Source of the DNA: DATFWC01 sp045801465
GTDB taxonomy: Bacteria > Pseudomonadota > Alphaproteobacteria > Rhizobiales > Xanthobacteraceae
Direction: 5' to 3'
DNA length: 64,000 nt
NCBI GenBank assembly: GCA_045801465.1
Contig: JBJMSU010000065.1
Coordinates: 1 to 64,000, forward strand
Position numbers and translations under genes: made by a program. Below, one piece after another: positions 46,647 through 55,346 of the stretch (the first letter of the stretch is position 1; the number at the start of each line of letters is the position of its first letter). Below the pieces are notes generated by a model. That model was not told the DNA's origin. It was given only the letters and a program-made list of their open reading frames with translations, and made no database searches.

Positions 46647-47306
46647 TCATCCGGTGCGCCGGACGATCACCTGATAGCCCTTGGCGAGCAACCGATAGCG
46701 GCCCTCCTGCGCTGCGAGGAAGTCGTCGACCGCCGCCTGCGGCCGTTCGTCCGGGCGAAATTCCGGTGCCCATTCGTAATCGTCCCAGATCACGATGCCA
46801 TCCGGCGCGAGCATCTTCCACACCGACGTCGAGTCGCCCATCACGTCCTCGTAACGGTGGCCACCGTCGATATAAGCGAGGTCGAATTGTCGGCCCTGCG
46901 CGATCAACGAGTCGAGCGCCGGCGCCGAGCGGCTCTTGATCTTCTCGACCCTGTCGGAGAACGGTGCGAGATTGCGGTTGAACCGTGCCTCGATCCCGGG
47001 GAGGTGGTTTTCCAACAGCTTGTAGACATAGCCCTCTTCCGCGGTACCCTCGAACGTATCGATGCAGACGATCGTGGAGCGCGGCAGATATTTCAGGAAA
47101 AACATCGCCGAGCGGCCCTCGAACGAGCCGATCTCGAGGATCTTCGCCGGCCGGTCGCGCAGCGGGGCGAGCACGCGGCGCCAGATCGAATAGTTCTTCC
47201 AGATCCAATCGGACGTGAAGTCGCCGCGCCAAAACCATGGGCGATATCGGACTCGATAGAACACTTTGGCGATCGGCGACGGATCCCTGAAGATGGGATC
47301 AGACAT
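46647..47306 (-). CDS. Class I SAM-dependent methyltransferase (Methyltransf_24-like)
   Basis: 219 residues from ATG 47306 (MSDPIFRDP). SAM motif AKILEIGSFEGRSAMFFLKYLP near 57-78, acidic CIDTF, and FDLAYIDGGHRYEDVMGD near 135-152 with the metal/SAM-adjacent DGGH typical of glycan-linked methyltransferases. WDDYEW follows. It converges on the FkbM gene with 5 bases between the stops. Substrate unknown; a cell-surface sugar is likely from context. Confidence 0.82.
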   Translation of the reverse strand: MSDPIFRDPSPIAKVFYRVRYRPWFWRGDFTSDWIWKNYSIWRRVLAPLRDRPAKILEIGSFEGRSAMFFLKYLPRSTIVCIDTFEGTAEEGYVYKLLENHLPGIEARFNRNLAPFSDRVEKIKSRSAPALDSLIAQGRQFDLAYIDGGHRYEDVMGDSTSVWKMLAPDGIVIWDDYEWAPEFRPDERPQAAVDDFLAAQEGRYRLLAKGYQVIVRRTG

Positions 47307-47475
47307 ATGGCGGTCTTTATGCTGCTGCACGGATGTCAACCGAATCCTCGATCTTCAAGTCGCACGTGGCCGGGCGGCACTGTCGGACATGCTGGCGACG
47401 GCACAGGCGCTGCGCTAGCATCCCGTAGACCAGCCAATTGATAGCGGTCAACCGAACATTCCCAACATCGTCGAC

Positions 47476-48324
47476 ATGCTCGCTTCGTTCAAGCAAACCC
47501 GGTCCTACATCACGTTCAAGGAATGGACGAAGGCGCTGCGCCGCCGGGCGAAGCTTTCCTACTATCGCGGGACGCAATATCGCTGTCCCATCTGCGACAT
47601 CCGGCTGCGGGCTTTCAAGCCGATCTGGCGGTCGTTCTGGACCGACTACCAACAGTACGAATTCATCCGTTCGCCCTTCTCCATGGAAACGTTCAACCCC
47701 GGGGCGTTTTCATGCCCGGCCTGCGACGCCTACGACCGCGAGCGGCTGACCGCGCTCTACCTCGACCGCGCTTTCCGCGCGTTCGATCCAAAGCGGCGCT
47801 ACCGCCTGGTCGAGTTTGCTCCGGCGCATGCGCTCCACCGCATGATCAAGCGGCATCGGTTGGTCGAATACCGAAGCGCGGACCTGATGCGCAACGACGT
47901 GGACGACCGCGTCGACATCACGAACTGCCCCTATGACGACCGTTCGGTGGACGTGTTCCTGTGCTCGCATGTGCTCGAGCATATCGAGGACGATCGTAAG
48001 GCCATGCGCGAGCTCCATCGCATCCTGGCGCCGGACGGCTTCGGCGTCGTGCTGGTGCCGCTTTTTCCCGACGTCGACGAAACGCACGAGGATGCGCAGA
48101 TCGCGACTTTGCACCAGCGCTGGAAATATTTCGGCGGCGGCGATCACGTGCGCCAATACGGCAAGCAGGATTTCATGGATCGGCTGGCGGCGGCTGGATT
48201 CAGGGTCGATCAGCTCGACATCAATTATTTCGGCAAGGATGTTTTTCGCGAAGCCGGGATCGCGGAGAATTCCGTCCTTTACGTGCTGCGCAAGCAGGAG
48301 CGGGCGCAGTCAACCCTGCATTAG
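47476..48324 (+). CDS. Methyltransferase with N-terminal zinc-ribbon-like cysteines
   Basis: 282 residues. Two CxxC pairs, CPIC (about 37-40) and CPAC (about 79-82), precede a methyltransferase domain with LVEFAPAHALHRMIK in the SAM-loop position (lacking the GxGxG form), DITNCPYDDRSVDVFLCSHVLEHIEDDRKAMRELHRILAPDG and late VFREAG. The motif VLEHI...LKPDG-like is the Methyltransf_11 hallmark. The degenerate SAM loop is a real oddity, although related glycan-cluster methyltransferases look similar. Divergent from the preceding methyltransferase gene. Confidence 0.8.
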   Translation: MLASFKQTRSYITFKEWTKALRRRAKLSYYRGTQYRCPICDIRLRAFKPIWRSFWTDYQQYEFIRSPFSMETFNPGAFSCPACDAYDRERLTALYLDRAFRAFDPKRRYRLVEFAPAHALHRMIKRHRLVEYRSADLMRNDVDDRVDITNCPYDDRSVDVFLCSHVLEHIEDDRKAMRELHRILAPDGFGVVLVPLFPDVDETHEDAQIATLHQRWKYFGGGDHVRQYGKQDFMDRLAAAGFRVDQLDINYFGKDVFREAGIAENSVLYVLRKQERAQSTLH

Positions 48325-48419
48325 GTTAGATCTCTGATTGCACGCGGGAAGGGGCGTGCGAGAATGACGACCTGAGCGGCGGAGTGGCACCGGACATAAG
48401 GAATGTGATATAGTGGGTC

Positions 48420-48641
48420 ATGGTCAAGACATTGGAAATAGCGATCGCGAAGGCTGCGTCTCTGCCCGAACCGGCGCAGGAACAGCTCGGCCGCGAGCTG
48501 CTGGAGCGCATCGAAACACTGGCGGAGCTGCGGGCCGAGATCGAGATCGGTATCCGGGAGCTAGACGCTGGCCTGGGCGAGGAACTGGATATCGAAGACG
48601 TTATCCGCCAAGCCCGCGCAGAGCATGCCAGGAAGGCGTAG
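48420..48641 (+). CDS. Antitoxin-like protein of a ParDE/RelBE-type module
   Basis: 73 residues, acidic, mostly helical (LPEPAQEQLGRELLERIETLAEL), with C-terminal DIEDVIRQARAEHARK. It resembles addiction-module component proteins that precede RelE/ParE toxins and has no obvious ribbon-helix-helix N-terminus. It overlaps the toxin gene by 17 bases, so translation is coupled. Confidence 0.75.
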   Translation: MVKTLEIAIAKAASLPEPAQEQLGRELLERIETLAELRAEIEIGIRELDAGLGEELDIEDVIRQARAEHARKA

Positions 48642-48942
48642 GCGAGTCGTCTGGGCTCCGAAGGCCAAGCAGGACCTGCGCGAGGTCTGGCTCTATTACG
48701 CCCGCGTGGCATCGCCTGAAATTGCCGACAAGCTGGTGCGGGAAATTGATGGAGCAGGCGAGCGGCTGGAACAGGATGCATTGATGTGGCGGGCGCGTGA
48801 TGAAATCCTGCCTGGCCTGCGTTCTGTCGTGATCCATCCGTACGTCGTTTTCTACAGGTCGACAGACACAAACGTTGAAATCGCCCGCGTTCTTCACGGG
48901 CGGCGGAATTTTGCCGCCATTTTTCGCACGGGCGAGAGTTAG
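48625..48942 (+). CDS. RelE/ParE-family toxin
   Basis: 105 residues. RRRVVWAPKAKQDLREVWLYYARVASPEIADKLVREID is the ParE N-terminal pattern, PGLRSVVIHPYVVFYRSTDTNVEIARVLHGRRN the strand-rich C-terminal half with the conserved IARVLHGRR. ParE proteins poison gyrase; RelE ones cleave mRNA at the ribosome; sequence alone favours ParE. The pair sits isolated inside the glycan region. Confidence 0.88.
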   Translation: MPGRRRRVVWAPKAKQDLREVWLYYARVASPEIADKLVREIDGAGERLEQDALMWRARDEILPGLRSVVIHPYVVFYRSTDTNVEIARVLHGRRNFAAIFRTGES

Positions 48943-48995
48943 GTGGTTTACGAGCAGATCACCAGGCCGTTGCTGCGCGACTTGACAAAGGAACT

Positions 48996-49148
48996 TCAAA
49001 TCCGCCGCACGAGACGCTGCCAGCCGTAGAGCAGGAGGGCGGCGAGCGCGAGCGCCGACAGCAACCACAGCGCCGCCAGCCACGGATTCACCGGAAAGGC
49101 GTCTTTGAGGCCTTGCAATACGATCGAAACCGCCGTCGTGGCGCTCAC
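48996..49148 (-). CDS. 50-residue single-span membrane protein coupled to the glycosyltransferase gene
   Basis: Starts with GTG 49148 that overlaps the stop of the upstream glycosyltransferase gene (GTGA), and ends TGA at 48996. The peptide has an N-terminal part with VNPWLAALWLLSALALAALLLYGW, about 20 hydrophobic residues (26-42), and a basic tail RLVRRI, suggesting an inner-membrane anchor with cytoplasmic C-terminus. Third positions are GC-rich and the overlap with the previous gene is the classic coupled form. Role unknown; it may anchor or regulate the glycosyltransferase (inference). Confidence 0.6.
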   Translation of the reverse strand: MSATTAVSIVLQGLKDAFPVNPWLAALWLLSALALAALLLYGWQRLVRRI

Positions 49149-50593
49149 GGCCGCCAATCTCCCAGGAACCGCTTCTTGAAGATCACGCGCAGCATCCGCA
49201 GCGCGGTCTTGCTGATCTTGAAATAGTTATCCGAGTGCTTGGACGTGCCGCTCACGCGCGCGTAATAGCTCACCGGGATCTCGATCACGCGTCGACGCGC
49301 GCGCAGCATCTCGATCATCATTTCCGGAGAGAATTCCGGCCCCACGCCTTGCATGCGATCGCGGATCTTGAGCCAGGCCTCCTTCCACACCGCGCGGAAG
49401 GTGCAGCCGACGTCGGTGAAGCGCGGCTGCTGTCCCCACCACATGACCTCGACCAGCTTGCCGACCAGCACGTTGCCCCAGCGCACGAGCCCGCGCATGT
49501 TGGTGCCCTGCTCGATGAGCTCGCGGGTTGTCCGGGTGCCGATCACCATGTCGGCGTCCTTGAGGTATTCGAGCAGCTTGTCGAGGTCCTTGGCGTGGAA
49601 CGAATGGTCGGCTTCGGCGACGATGAGGATGTCGCCCACGGCATGGTCCAGGCCATATTTGATGCTGTCGCCGTATCCTTTCAGCGCCACGGTCTCGACG
49701 CGGGCGCCGTGCTGGCGAGCGACCTCTTCGGTGCGGTCGCGTGAGGAGTTGTTGACGATGAGCACTTCGTGCACGTGCGGCAGGAAATCGTCGATCGCAT
49801 AGCCGATCGATTCCTCCTCGTTGTAGGCCGGCACCACCAGGCTCAATTTGTACTGACCGAACTTCAGCTTGCGACCGGCATAATTGGCGTCGTTGTAATC
49901 CTCGATCGAATTGACGTTGAAATACTGGCCCTGCACGTGCAGCGCGGTGACGCGCTCGCCGCCGTCGATCGCGTTCATGAGCGCATCCGTCAGCTCGATC
50001 TTTCCTGAGCGCGCCGACGGCGCCGTCTTGCCAATCCAGTCCGCCATGCGCGGATGGAACACGTAGGTGCCGACGCCGAGCACCTGGTCATGGGTCGAGG
50101 ACGGCTTCTCTTCCACCCGGGCGACGCGGTCATCGACGATTTTGACGCCGTAGTTCTTCAGGATCTGCCGCTTGTTGCGGGTGTGATGAACACCGCATGC
50201 CGCAACTGCCGAGCCGAGATCGAGCCCGGCAAAGTCGGCGTGGTTGGATTCGAGGTAGAGCTCGTCGCCGAGGATCGTCACGAACGGAGCGGCGATCCGG
50301 TCCATGGCAAGGAGGAGGCCGCGCGCCAGGCCGATCGTCGGATCGGGGCAACGCAGGAATGTCAGATCGACGCCCAGCGCCTCGCCCGATCCGAGCGCGG
50401 CGCGGACCTGGTCCTCCAGATAGCCGACGATGATGGTGATGTCGCGTATGCCAAGCTGATCGCGCATGATCTCGATGTTGCGCACGATCAGCGGCTTGCC
50501 GGCGATTTCGAGCAGGACCTTGGGGATGCGCTTGGTGGCCGGATAAGCACGAATGCCCTGACCTGCGGCGGGGATCACACCGTGAAACGCCAT
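49145..50593 (-). CDS. Nucleotidyltransferase-glycosyltransferase (GT2) fusion
   Basis: 482 residues from ATG 50593 (MAFHGVIPAAGQ). Residues 4-230 form a sugar-phosphate nucleotidyltransferase (PAAGQGIRAYPATKRIPKVLLEIAGKPL; TILGDELYLE; VEEKPSS), like RmlA/GlmU N-terminal domains. From about 232 a GT2 domain follows (KLSLVVPAYNEEESIGYAI, then EADHSFHAKDL as the DxD-like site), resembling dolichol-phosphate-mannose synthase-type enzymes. One chain can thus activate a sugar and transfer it, probably to a lipid carrier. The gene upstream is a GT39-like membrane enzyme that would use lipid-linked sugar. Confidence 0.87.
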   Translation of the reverse strand: MAFHGVIPAAGQGIRAYPATKRIPKVLLEIAGKPLIVRNIEIMRDQLGIRDITIIVGYLEDQVRAALGSGEALGVDLTFLRCPDPTIGLARGLLLAMDRIAAPFVTILGDELYLESNHADFAGLDLGSAVAACGVHHTRNKRQILKNYGVKIVDDRVARVEEKPSSTHDQVLGVGTYVFHPRMADWIGKTAPSARSGKIELTDALMNAIDGGERVTALHVQGQYFNVNSIEDYNDANYAGRKLKFGQYKLSLVVPAYNEEESIGYAIDDFLPHVHEVLIVNNSSRDRTEEVARQHGARVETVALKGYGDSIKYGLDHAVGDILIVAEADHSFHAKDLDKLLEYLKDADMVIGTRTTRELIEQGTNMRGLVRWGNVLVGKLVEVMWWGQQPRFTDVGCTFRAVWKEAWLKIRDRMQGVGPEFSPEMMIEMLRARRRVIEIPVSYYARVSGTSKHSDNYFKISKTALRMLRVIFKKRFLGDWRP

Positions 50594-50633
50594 GGAGGAA
50601 ACGCCGGTCAACTGTCACACAGATGCCGAGCGC

Positions 50634-52271
50634 TTACGTCTTCGGCGGACAGAACGGGAAACGCTCGACGAGTCTAATATGGCGGGGAAGCCAGGAGCAA
50701 GTGCTCTCCGGTCCGGCCCGGCGCAGGCCCTGCTTGATCGGCTCGAACTGGCCGAACACCGCATTGATTGTGAGGAGAAGCGCGCCCAGCGGGAAAGCCA
50801 GGCGGTGCGATGCCGGGGCGGAAAAATTCGCCAACAGCCAGCAGGCGGCGATGACGACCAGCGGGTCGGCGTAGATGGCGTACTCGATGTGCAGATCGCG
50901 CAGCGTTCCGACAGCGTCCAGCCCCCAGGCTGCGGCCAGGAGAATGCCCACCTGCCCGACGAGCAGGCGCTCGCCGCGCCGCCACGCCATCACCATTCCG
51001 GCGCACACGAGCCATTGCAGGAAGACCGTCGCCCGCGTCGAGAAATGAAGCACGAAAGTGAAACGGGCGAACACGTCGGCGATGCCGAAGACCACTGACT
51101 GAAAGAGCCGCGAGCTGAACACGCCATCGCCCGTTGCGAGCTGCGGGTCGGAGAACGAAGCCCACGCCATCATGTGCTCGATCGGATTGACGACGGAGAG
51201 CACGTTCTGCGGATGGTAGCGGATGTCGAGAGCGAGCAATCCGGCGCACACGCCGATGAACGCGGCAAGCAGCGTTGCGATGGTTTCCAAAGGGGGAACG
51301 CGCCAGATCGCCGCGAAGGCCAGGATCGCCGCTACCACCCATGCGGCGACCATCGCCTGGTAGAGGCCGACGATACCGAATGGCGGCGGCGGAAAGGGAA
51401 AGAGCGATGTCGGCCGCTCGACAAGCCCGAGACGGATCAGGTCGGCGGCGGGGATCGCGGTGAGCAGCGCGGCGGCCGCGAGCAGCGCAATCGGCACGAT
51501 GGCGCGCCGCGGCGAATGCCAGGAGGAACCGGCGTTGTCGCCGCGCACGCCGAAGAACATCGCGACCACGGTCCAGGCGAGCGCGAGCAGGATGGCCTGC
51601 ACCTTGTTGACGACGCCGAGCGTGCACAGCATGACGGCGATGCCGACGACAGCCGGGCGCCAGCGCCAATCGGGCGAACGCGCCGCCTCGAGCAACAGCA
51701 GCAATCCAGCGAACTCGAGGCCGGCGGCGAGCAGGTCCGTGCGGATGACCCGGGCGTGCCACATGACCGCGCTGGAGAGGGCGAGCATGAGGATGCCGAG
51801 CGCGGCAATGCGCCAGTCGGCAACCAGACGCCGCAGCAGGGCCGCGAATACGCCGACGAAGCAGAGAACGAGCACGAGCGACAGGAGCCTTCCTGCCCGA
51901 ACGGCGGCGGTCCACACCAGCTCGAAATTCACGCTGTCGGCGGCAGGAGGAATGTCCGAGAGCGCGATCACCTTGAGGGCGCCGATGCCGTGCAGAAGCC
52001 GGAACCAAACGTCGGTGAGCAACACATTGAGATGTCCGGGATGATCGAAGAAATCCTGCGGCCGCCCGTCGTTGAGCAGAAACCCCTGATACACCATCAT
52101 GAAGTCCATATCGGCGCGGCGCCAATACGGATACCAGTAGCCGAACAGGAAAAACGAGACGACGATTGCCGCCATCGCGGCCACGATCGTGCCGGTCCAG
52201 CCGAACACGAGCACGCCGAAAAGCCCTTGGCGCGATCGGGTCTTCCGGATTGTCTCGATGTGGGCGTGCAT
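50634..52271 (-). CDS. Polytopic membrane glycosyltransferase-like protein (GT39/PMT type)
   Basis: 545 residues with 11-12 predicted transmembrane helices. An early acidic/aromatic loop (YWRRADMDFMMVYQG) and a large family of hydrophobic segments recall GT-C enzymes such as protein-mannosyltransferase and ArnT, which use polyprenyl-phosphate sugars. No signature in the C-terminal part is clear enough to name the acceptor. It lies 40 bases before the NTP-transferase/GT2 fusion gene on the same strand, which suggests a three-gene unit with the small membrane protein. Confidence 0.7.
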   Translation of the reverse strand: MHAHIETIRKTRSRQGLFGVLVFGWTGTIVAAMAAIVVSFFLFGYWYPYWRRADMDFMMVYQGFLLNDGRPQDFFDHPGHLNVLLTDVWFRLLHGIGALKVIALSDIPPAADSVNFELVWTAAVRAGRLLSLVLVLCFVGVFAALLRRLVADWRIAALGILMLALSSAVMWHARVIRTDLLAAGLEFAGLLLLLEAARSPDWRWRPAVVGIAVMLCTLGVVNKVQAILLALAWTVVAMFFGVRGDNAGSSWHSPRRAIVPIALLAAAALLTAIPAADLIRLGLVERPTSLFPFPPPPFGIVGLYQAMVAAWVVAAILAFAAIWRVPPLETIATLLAAFIGVCAGLLALDIRYHPQNVLSVVNPIEHMMAWASFSDPQLATGDGVFSSRLFQSVVFGIADVFARFTFVLHFSTRATVFLQWLVCAGMVMAWRRGERLLVGQVGILLAAAWGLDAVGTLRDLHIEYAIYADPLVVIAACWLLANFSAPASHRLAFPLGALLLTINAVFGQFEPIKQGLRRAGPESTCSWLPRHIRLVERFPFCPPKT

Positions 52272-52375
52272 CGGCGCTACGACTACAGGGTTCGACGAAT
52301 TCGTACAATTGGAACGGAGTTCCCCTTCGCCCGAAAAGGCTCTAACAGTGTGAGCACGATGGACTGCCGCGCATC

Positions 52376-53404
52376 ATGAGCACCGGCACGCCGACCAGCG
52401 GGCCCATTCTCGTCACCGGCGCTGCCGGCTTCATCGGATTCCATGTCGCGCGTCGGCTGCTGCAGGACGGACGCAGCGTCGTCGGCGTCGATAACATCAG
52501 CGCCTATTACGATCCCGCCTTGAAGCAGGCCCGGCTCGCCGAGCTCGCCCCGTTTCCGGAGTTCCGTTTCGAGAAGCTCGATCTGGCCGAGCGAGACAGC
52601 ACCGCGTCGCTGTTCGGCGATCACCGCTTTCCCTATGTGGTGCATCTCGCCGCACAACCGGGCGTGCGCTATTCGCTGATCGACCCGCATGCCTATGCGG
52701 ACGCCAACCTCATCGGCTTTCTCAACGTGCTCGAAGGCTGCCGCCACGGCGGCTGCCGTCATCTCGTCTATGCCTCGTCCTCCTCGGTCTACGGCGCCAA
52801 TACCAAAGTGCCGTTCCGCACGTCGGACAATGTCGATCATCCGGTGAGCCTCTACGGGGCGACCAAGAAGGCCAACGAGGCAATGGCGCATGCCTATGCT
52901 CACCTTTATGGATTGCCGGTCACGGGCCTGCGTTTTTTCACCGTGTACGGGCCGTGGGGCAGACCCGACATGGCGCCATGGCTGTTCACGCAGGCGATCA
53001 GCGAGGGTCGGCCGATCCGCCTGTTCAATCACGGGAAGATGCGACGCGACTTCACCTATATTGACGACATTGTCGAAGCGGTCGTCCGTCTGATCGAGCG
53101 CCCGCCGGCCGGCGATCCGGCCTGGTCGGGTGAAGCGTCCGATCCAGCGAGCAGCGCGGCGCCCTGGCGCCTCTACAACATCGGCAACAACCGGCCGGTC
53201 GAACTCGATCACTTCGTGCGCGCGTTGGAAGCGGCGGTCGGCAAGCCTGCCGTGCGCGAGCTCGTGCCGATGCAGCCGGGCGACGTGATCGAAACCTATG
53301 CGGACGTCGCCGACCTGCAGGCGGCGGTCGGATTCCGGCCCGACACGCCCATCGAGGATGGTTTGCGCCGCTTCGTCGACTGGTACGTGAACTATAAGAA
53401 GTGA
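52376..53404 (+). CDS. NAD-dependent epimerase, UDP-glucuronate 4-epimerase-like
   Basis: 342 residues. Rossmann motif VTGAAGFIGFHVARRLL at about 13-29, VDNISAYYDPALK, HLAAQPGVRYS, YASSSSVYGANTKVPF and the catalytic YGATKKANE (Tyr-x3-Lys, about 162-166), TGLRFFTVYGPWGRPDMA. The combination DNISAYYD and YGPWGRPDMA is typical of UDP-glucuronate/galacturonate 4-epimerases. It supplies UDP-galacturonate for LPS or capsule. Divergent from the GT39-like gene. Confidence 0.9.
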   Translation: MSTGTPTSGPILVTGAAGFIGFHVARRLLQDGRSVVGVDNISAYYDPALKQARLAELAPFPEFRFEKLDLAERDSTASLFGDHRFPYVVHLAAQPGVRYSLIDPHAYADANLIGFLNVLEGCRHGGCRHLVYASSSSVYGANTKVPFRTSDNVDHPVSLYGATKKANEAMAHAYAHLYGLPVTGLRFFTVYGPWGRPDMAPWLFTQAISEGRPIRLFNHGKMRRDFTYIDDIVEAVVRLIERPPAGDPAWSGEASDPASSAAPWRLYNIGNNRPVELDHFVRALEAAVGKPAVRELVPMQPGDVIETYADVADLQAAVGFRPDTPIEDGLRRFVDWYVNYKK

Positions 53405-53414
53405 GGACGCCACT

Positions 53415-55244
53415 CTACATCCGAACCCGCCGCTTGCCCGTCACCATGCGGGCCATCAATGTGCCGTCGCTGTTGCGGCTGAGCGATGCCTCCATTTCGA
53501 CGCCATCGTCATCGGCGTTCCAGTGGTGGATGCGATAGATCAGGGTGTCGTCGGGGTCGCTGTTGGCGAAATAGAATACGTCGCGGTGCTGCGTGCTCAA
53601 GTCGCGTGCAAAAGCCGGACCAGCGAAACGCATGGCGCAAACATCATTGATGATCGGATAGGCGGCGAAATAGAGCAGGCCAACGCCGTTGATGTCGTGC
53701 GGCGGAATGATGTCATACTGGCACTCGAATATCGGCGGTGCCTGCTCGCGGGCGCGGCGGGCGCGGTACTCGTGAGCGAATTCCGGCAAATCGGCATGAT
53801 CGGGAATTGCGCAGCCGACCGGTATCTCGGGCTGACCTTTGAGCAGCGACGTGTTGGCGCCCGCCTCGCCGTACTTGGAGAAGCTCGACATCACCCGCAC
53901 CAGCGCCGACCGGCCATCGCCCCGCACGCCCGCATCGCTGAAGAACATCATGGCGCCATAACGCGAGCCTTTGGCGGCGACGGTAATAGTCTCGTTCTCC
54001 ACATAGGCCGCAAGCGGCGCGGTCGAGCTCAGCTGGACGCGCGTGAAAGTGGCGTAAAGGCGGTTTCCGCCGGCGTCGGTCAGTCGGCTCGACGGCTGGC
54101 CGAGCGCGCGGGTGATCAGGCTCCAATGGATATCGCCAACCTCCTTGAGCAACCAGGATTCCGAAAGCCCGCCGAGCGCCATTTGCGGCATGTTCAGATC
54201 GTACACGCGTTGCTCGCTGGCGGGCGCGGTCGAAACGGCGCGGGCGCCCGGTGGCCTGGATCGACCCCGGGCACGATACGGACTAGGTTCCTCAAGGAAT
54301 GAAATTTGCTCGACGCCGGCTGCGGCGCCGCGCTCTGTGCCGGCCAGGATGCGCACGACATCGCCAGGCGTGATCACCGAGCTCCACGACTCGTCGTCGA
54401 TGACCGTGGCGAACGATTGTTCGATTCTGGTGCGCAGCGTCAGCATGGCGAAGCTGTCCACGGCGAGCCGGGCGAATGGCGTATCGAGATCGTCTTGGGA
54501 AAATGCCGGAAGCTCGGTCCGGATCAGCTCGATCAGCTGCGCGCCGAGCGCGCCTTCTACAAGGTCGGGCGTGCCGCTACGCTTGTTTGCGGCGACGGCT
54601 TCTTCGCTCGCCTGCGGAAGACCTTTGATTTCGCGGCAAGCCGCGACGAATCCCGAGATGTCGTCGCTTTGCAGCAATGGACGCAGCTGCCGAACCTGCG
54701 TGGCGTCGAGCTCCCACCAGCGCAGCTCCAGCAAGGTCGCGATGGCTTTGTCGGGAAAGCGCTTGCGCACGACACGGGCAGGATTGCCTAACACGACGGC
54801 GTAGGGAGGAACATCGTCGATCACCACCGCGCCTGCACCGACGATGGCGCCGTCGCCGACCGTGACGCCCGACACAATCGTGGCGTTCGCCGCAATCCAC
54901 ACGTCCGAGCCGACGACGATGTCCCCCCGGGAAGTAGGAAGCTCGTCACGGGTTAGCGCGCCGAAAGCCAACCCAAGCGGGAACGTCGTGACCGCGTCGG
55001 TGCGGTGATGTCCGCCGAGGATGAACGTCGCCCCCGCCGCAATACTGCAATACCGGCCAACCTTCAGGCGCGCGGAATCACCGAAGGTCCTGACCGCCGG
55101 TGCGCCAATCGAATAGTCGCCGATCTCGAAACCGTGGCGCGCCACATGATAGGCAAGCGTCCGCCGCAACTGATGACAGCGGGGAACTGATCTCGCATGC
55201 CATCGCACACGCTGCCGCTTCCAGAACTCCGACAAGGTCGACAT
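53415..55244 (-). CDS. Three-module protein: CatB-like acetyltransferase, acyl carrier protein, LnmK/Pnap_2097-type domain
   Basis: 609 residues from ATG 55244 (MSTLSEFWKR); a TTG 19 codons earlier lacks a site. Residues about 40-180 are a left-handed beta-helix acyltransferase (GRYCSIAAGATFILGGHHRTD, DVWIAANATIVSGVTVGDGA, GNPARVVRKRF) with probable catalytic His79/80. About 225-305 is an acyl carrier domain with the phosphopantetheine serine in LAVDSFAM (S264). A Pro/Arg linker leads to a hot-dog-type domain from about 348 (YDLNMPQMALGGLSESWLL, GDIHWSLI), related to LnmK acyltransferase/decarboxylases of polyketide clusters. It may load, convert and transfer an acyl group to a sugar. Lies 102 bases after a GT39 gene. 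Confidence 0.8.
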   Translation of the reverse strand: MSTLSEFWKRQRVRWHARSVPRCHQLRRTLAYHVARHGFEIGDYSIGAPAVRTFGDSARLKVGRYCSIAAGATFILGGHHRTDAVTTFPLGLAFGALTRDELPTSRGDIVVGSDVWIAANATIVSGVTVGDGAIVGAGAVVIDDVPPYAVVLGNPARVVRKRFPDKAIATLLELRWWELDATQVRQLRPLLQSDDISGFVAACREIKGLPQASEEAVAANKRSGTPDLVEGALGAQLIELIRTELPAFSQDDLDTPFARLAVDSFAMLTLRTRIEQSFATVIDDESWSSVITPGDVVRILAGTERGAAAGVEQISFLEEPSPYRARGRSRPPGARAVSTAPASEQRVYDLNMPQMALGGLSESWLLKEVGDIHWSLITRALGQPSSRLTDAGGNRLYATFTRVQLSSTAPLAAYVENETITVAAKGSRYGAMMFFSDAGVRGDGRSALVRVMSSFSKYGEAGANTSLLKGQPEIPVGCAIPDHADLPEFAHEYRARRAREQAPPIFECQYDIIPPHDINGVGLLYFAAYPIINDVCAMRFAGPAFARDLSTQHRDVFYFANSDPDDTLIYRIHHWNADDDGVEMEASLSRNSDGTLMARMVTGKRRVRM

Positions 55245-55346
55245 GAGGTTACTCGGAGCTCGCGCGCCGGGCCGCATCCAGACGCAGATATGACCAATCA
55301 ATGCGTGCCACGGTCATATTCTATTTCCGCGCGCAATCAATGCACA

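Noticed and set aside
48340..48359. Hairpin GCACGC-N8-GCGTGC after the methyltransferase gene
   Set aside because: Short, with no T-tract; too weak to call a terminator.
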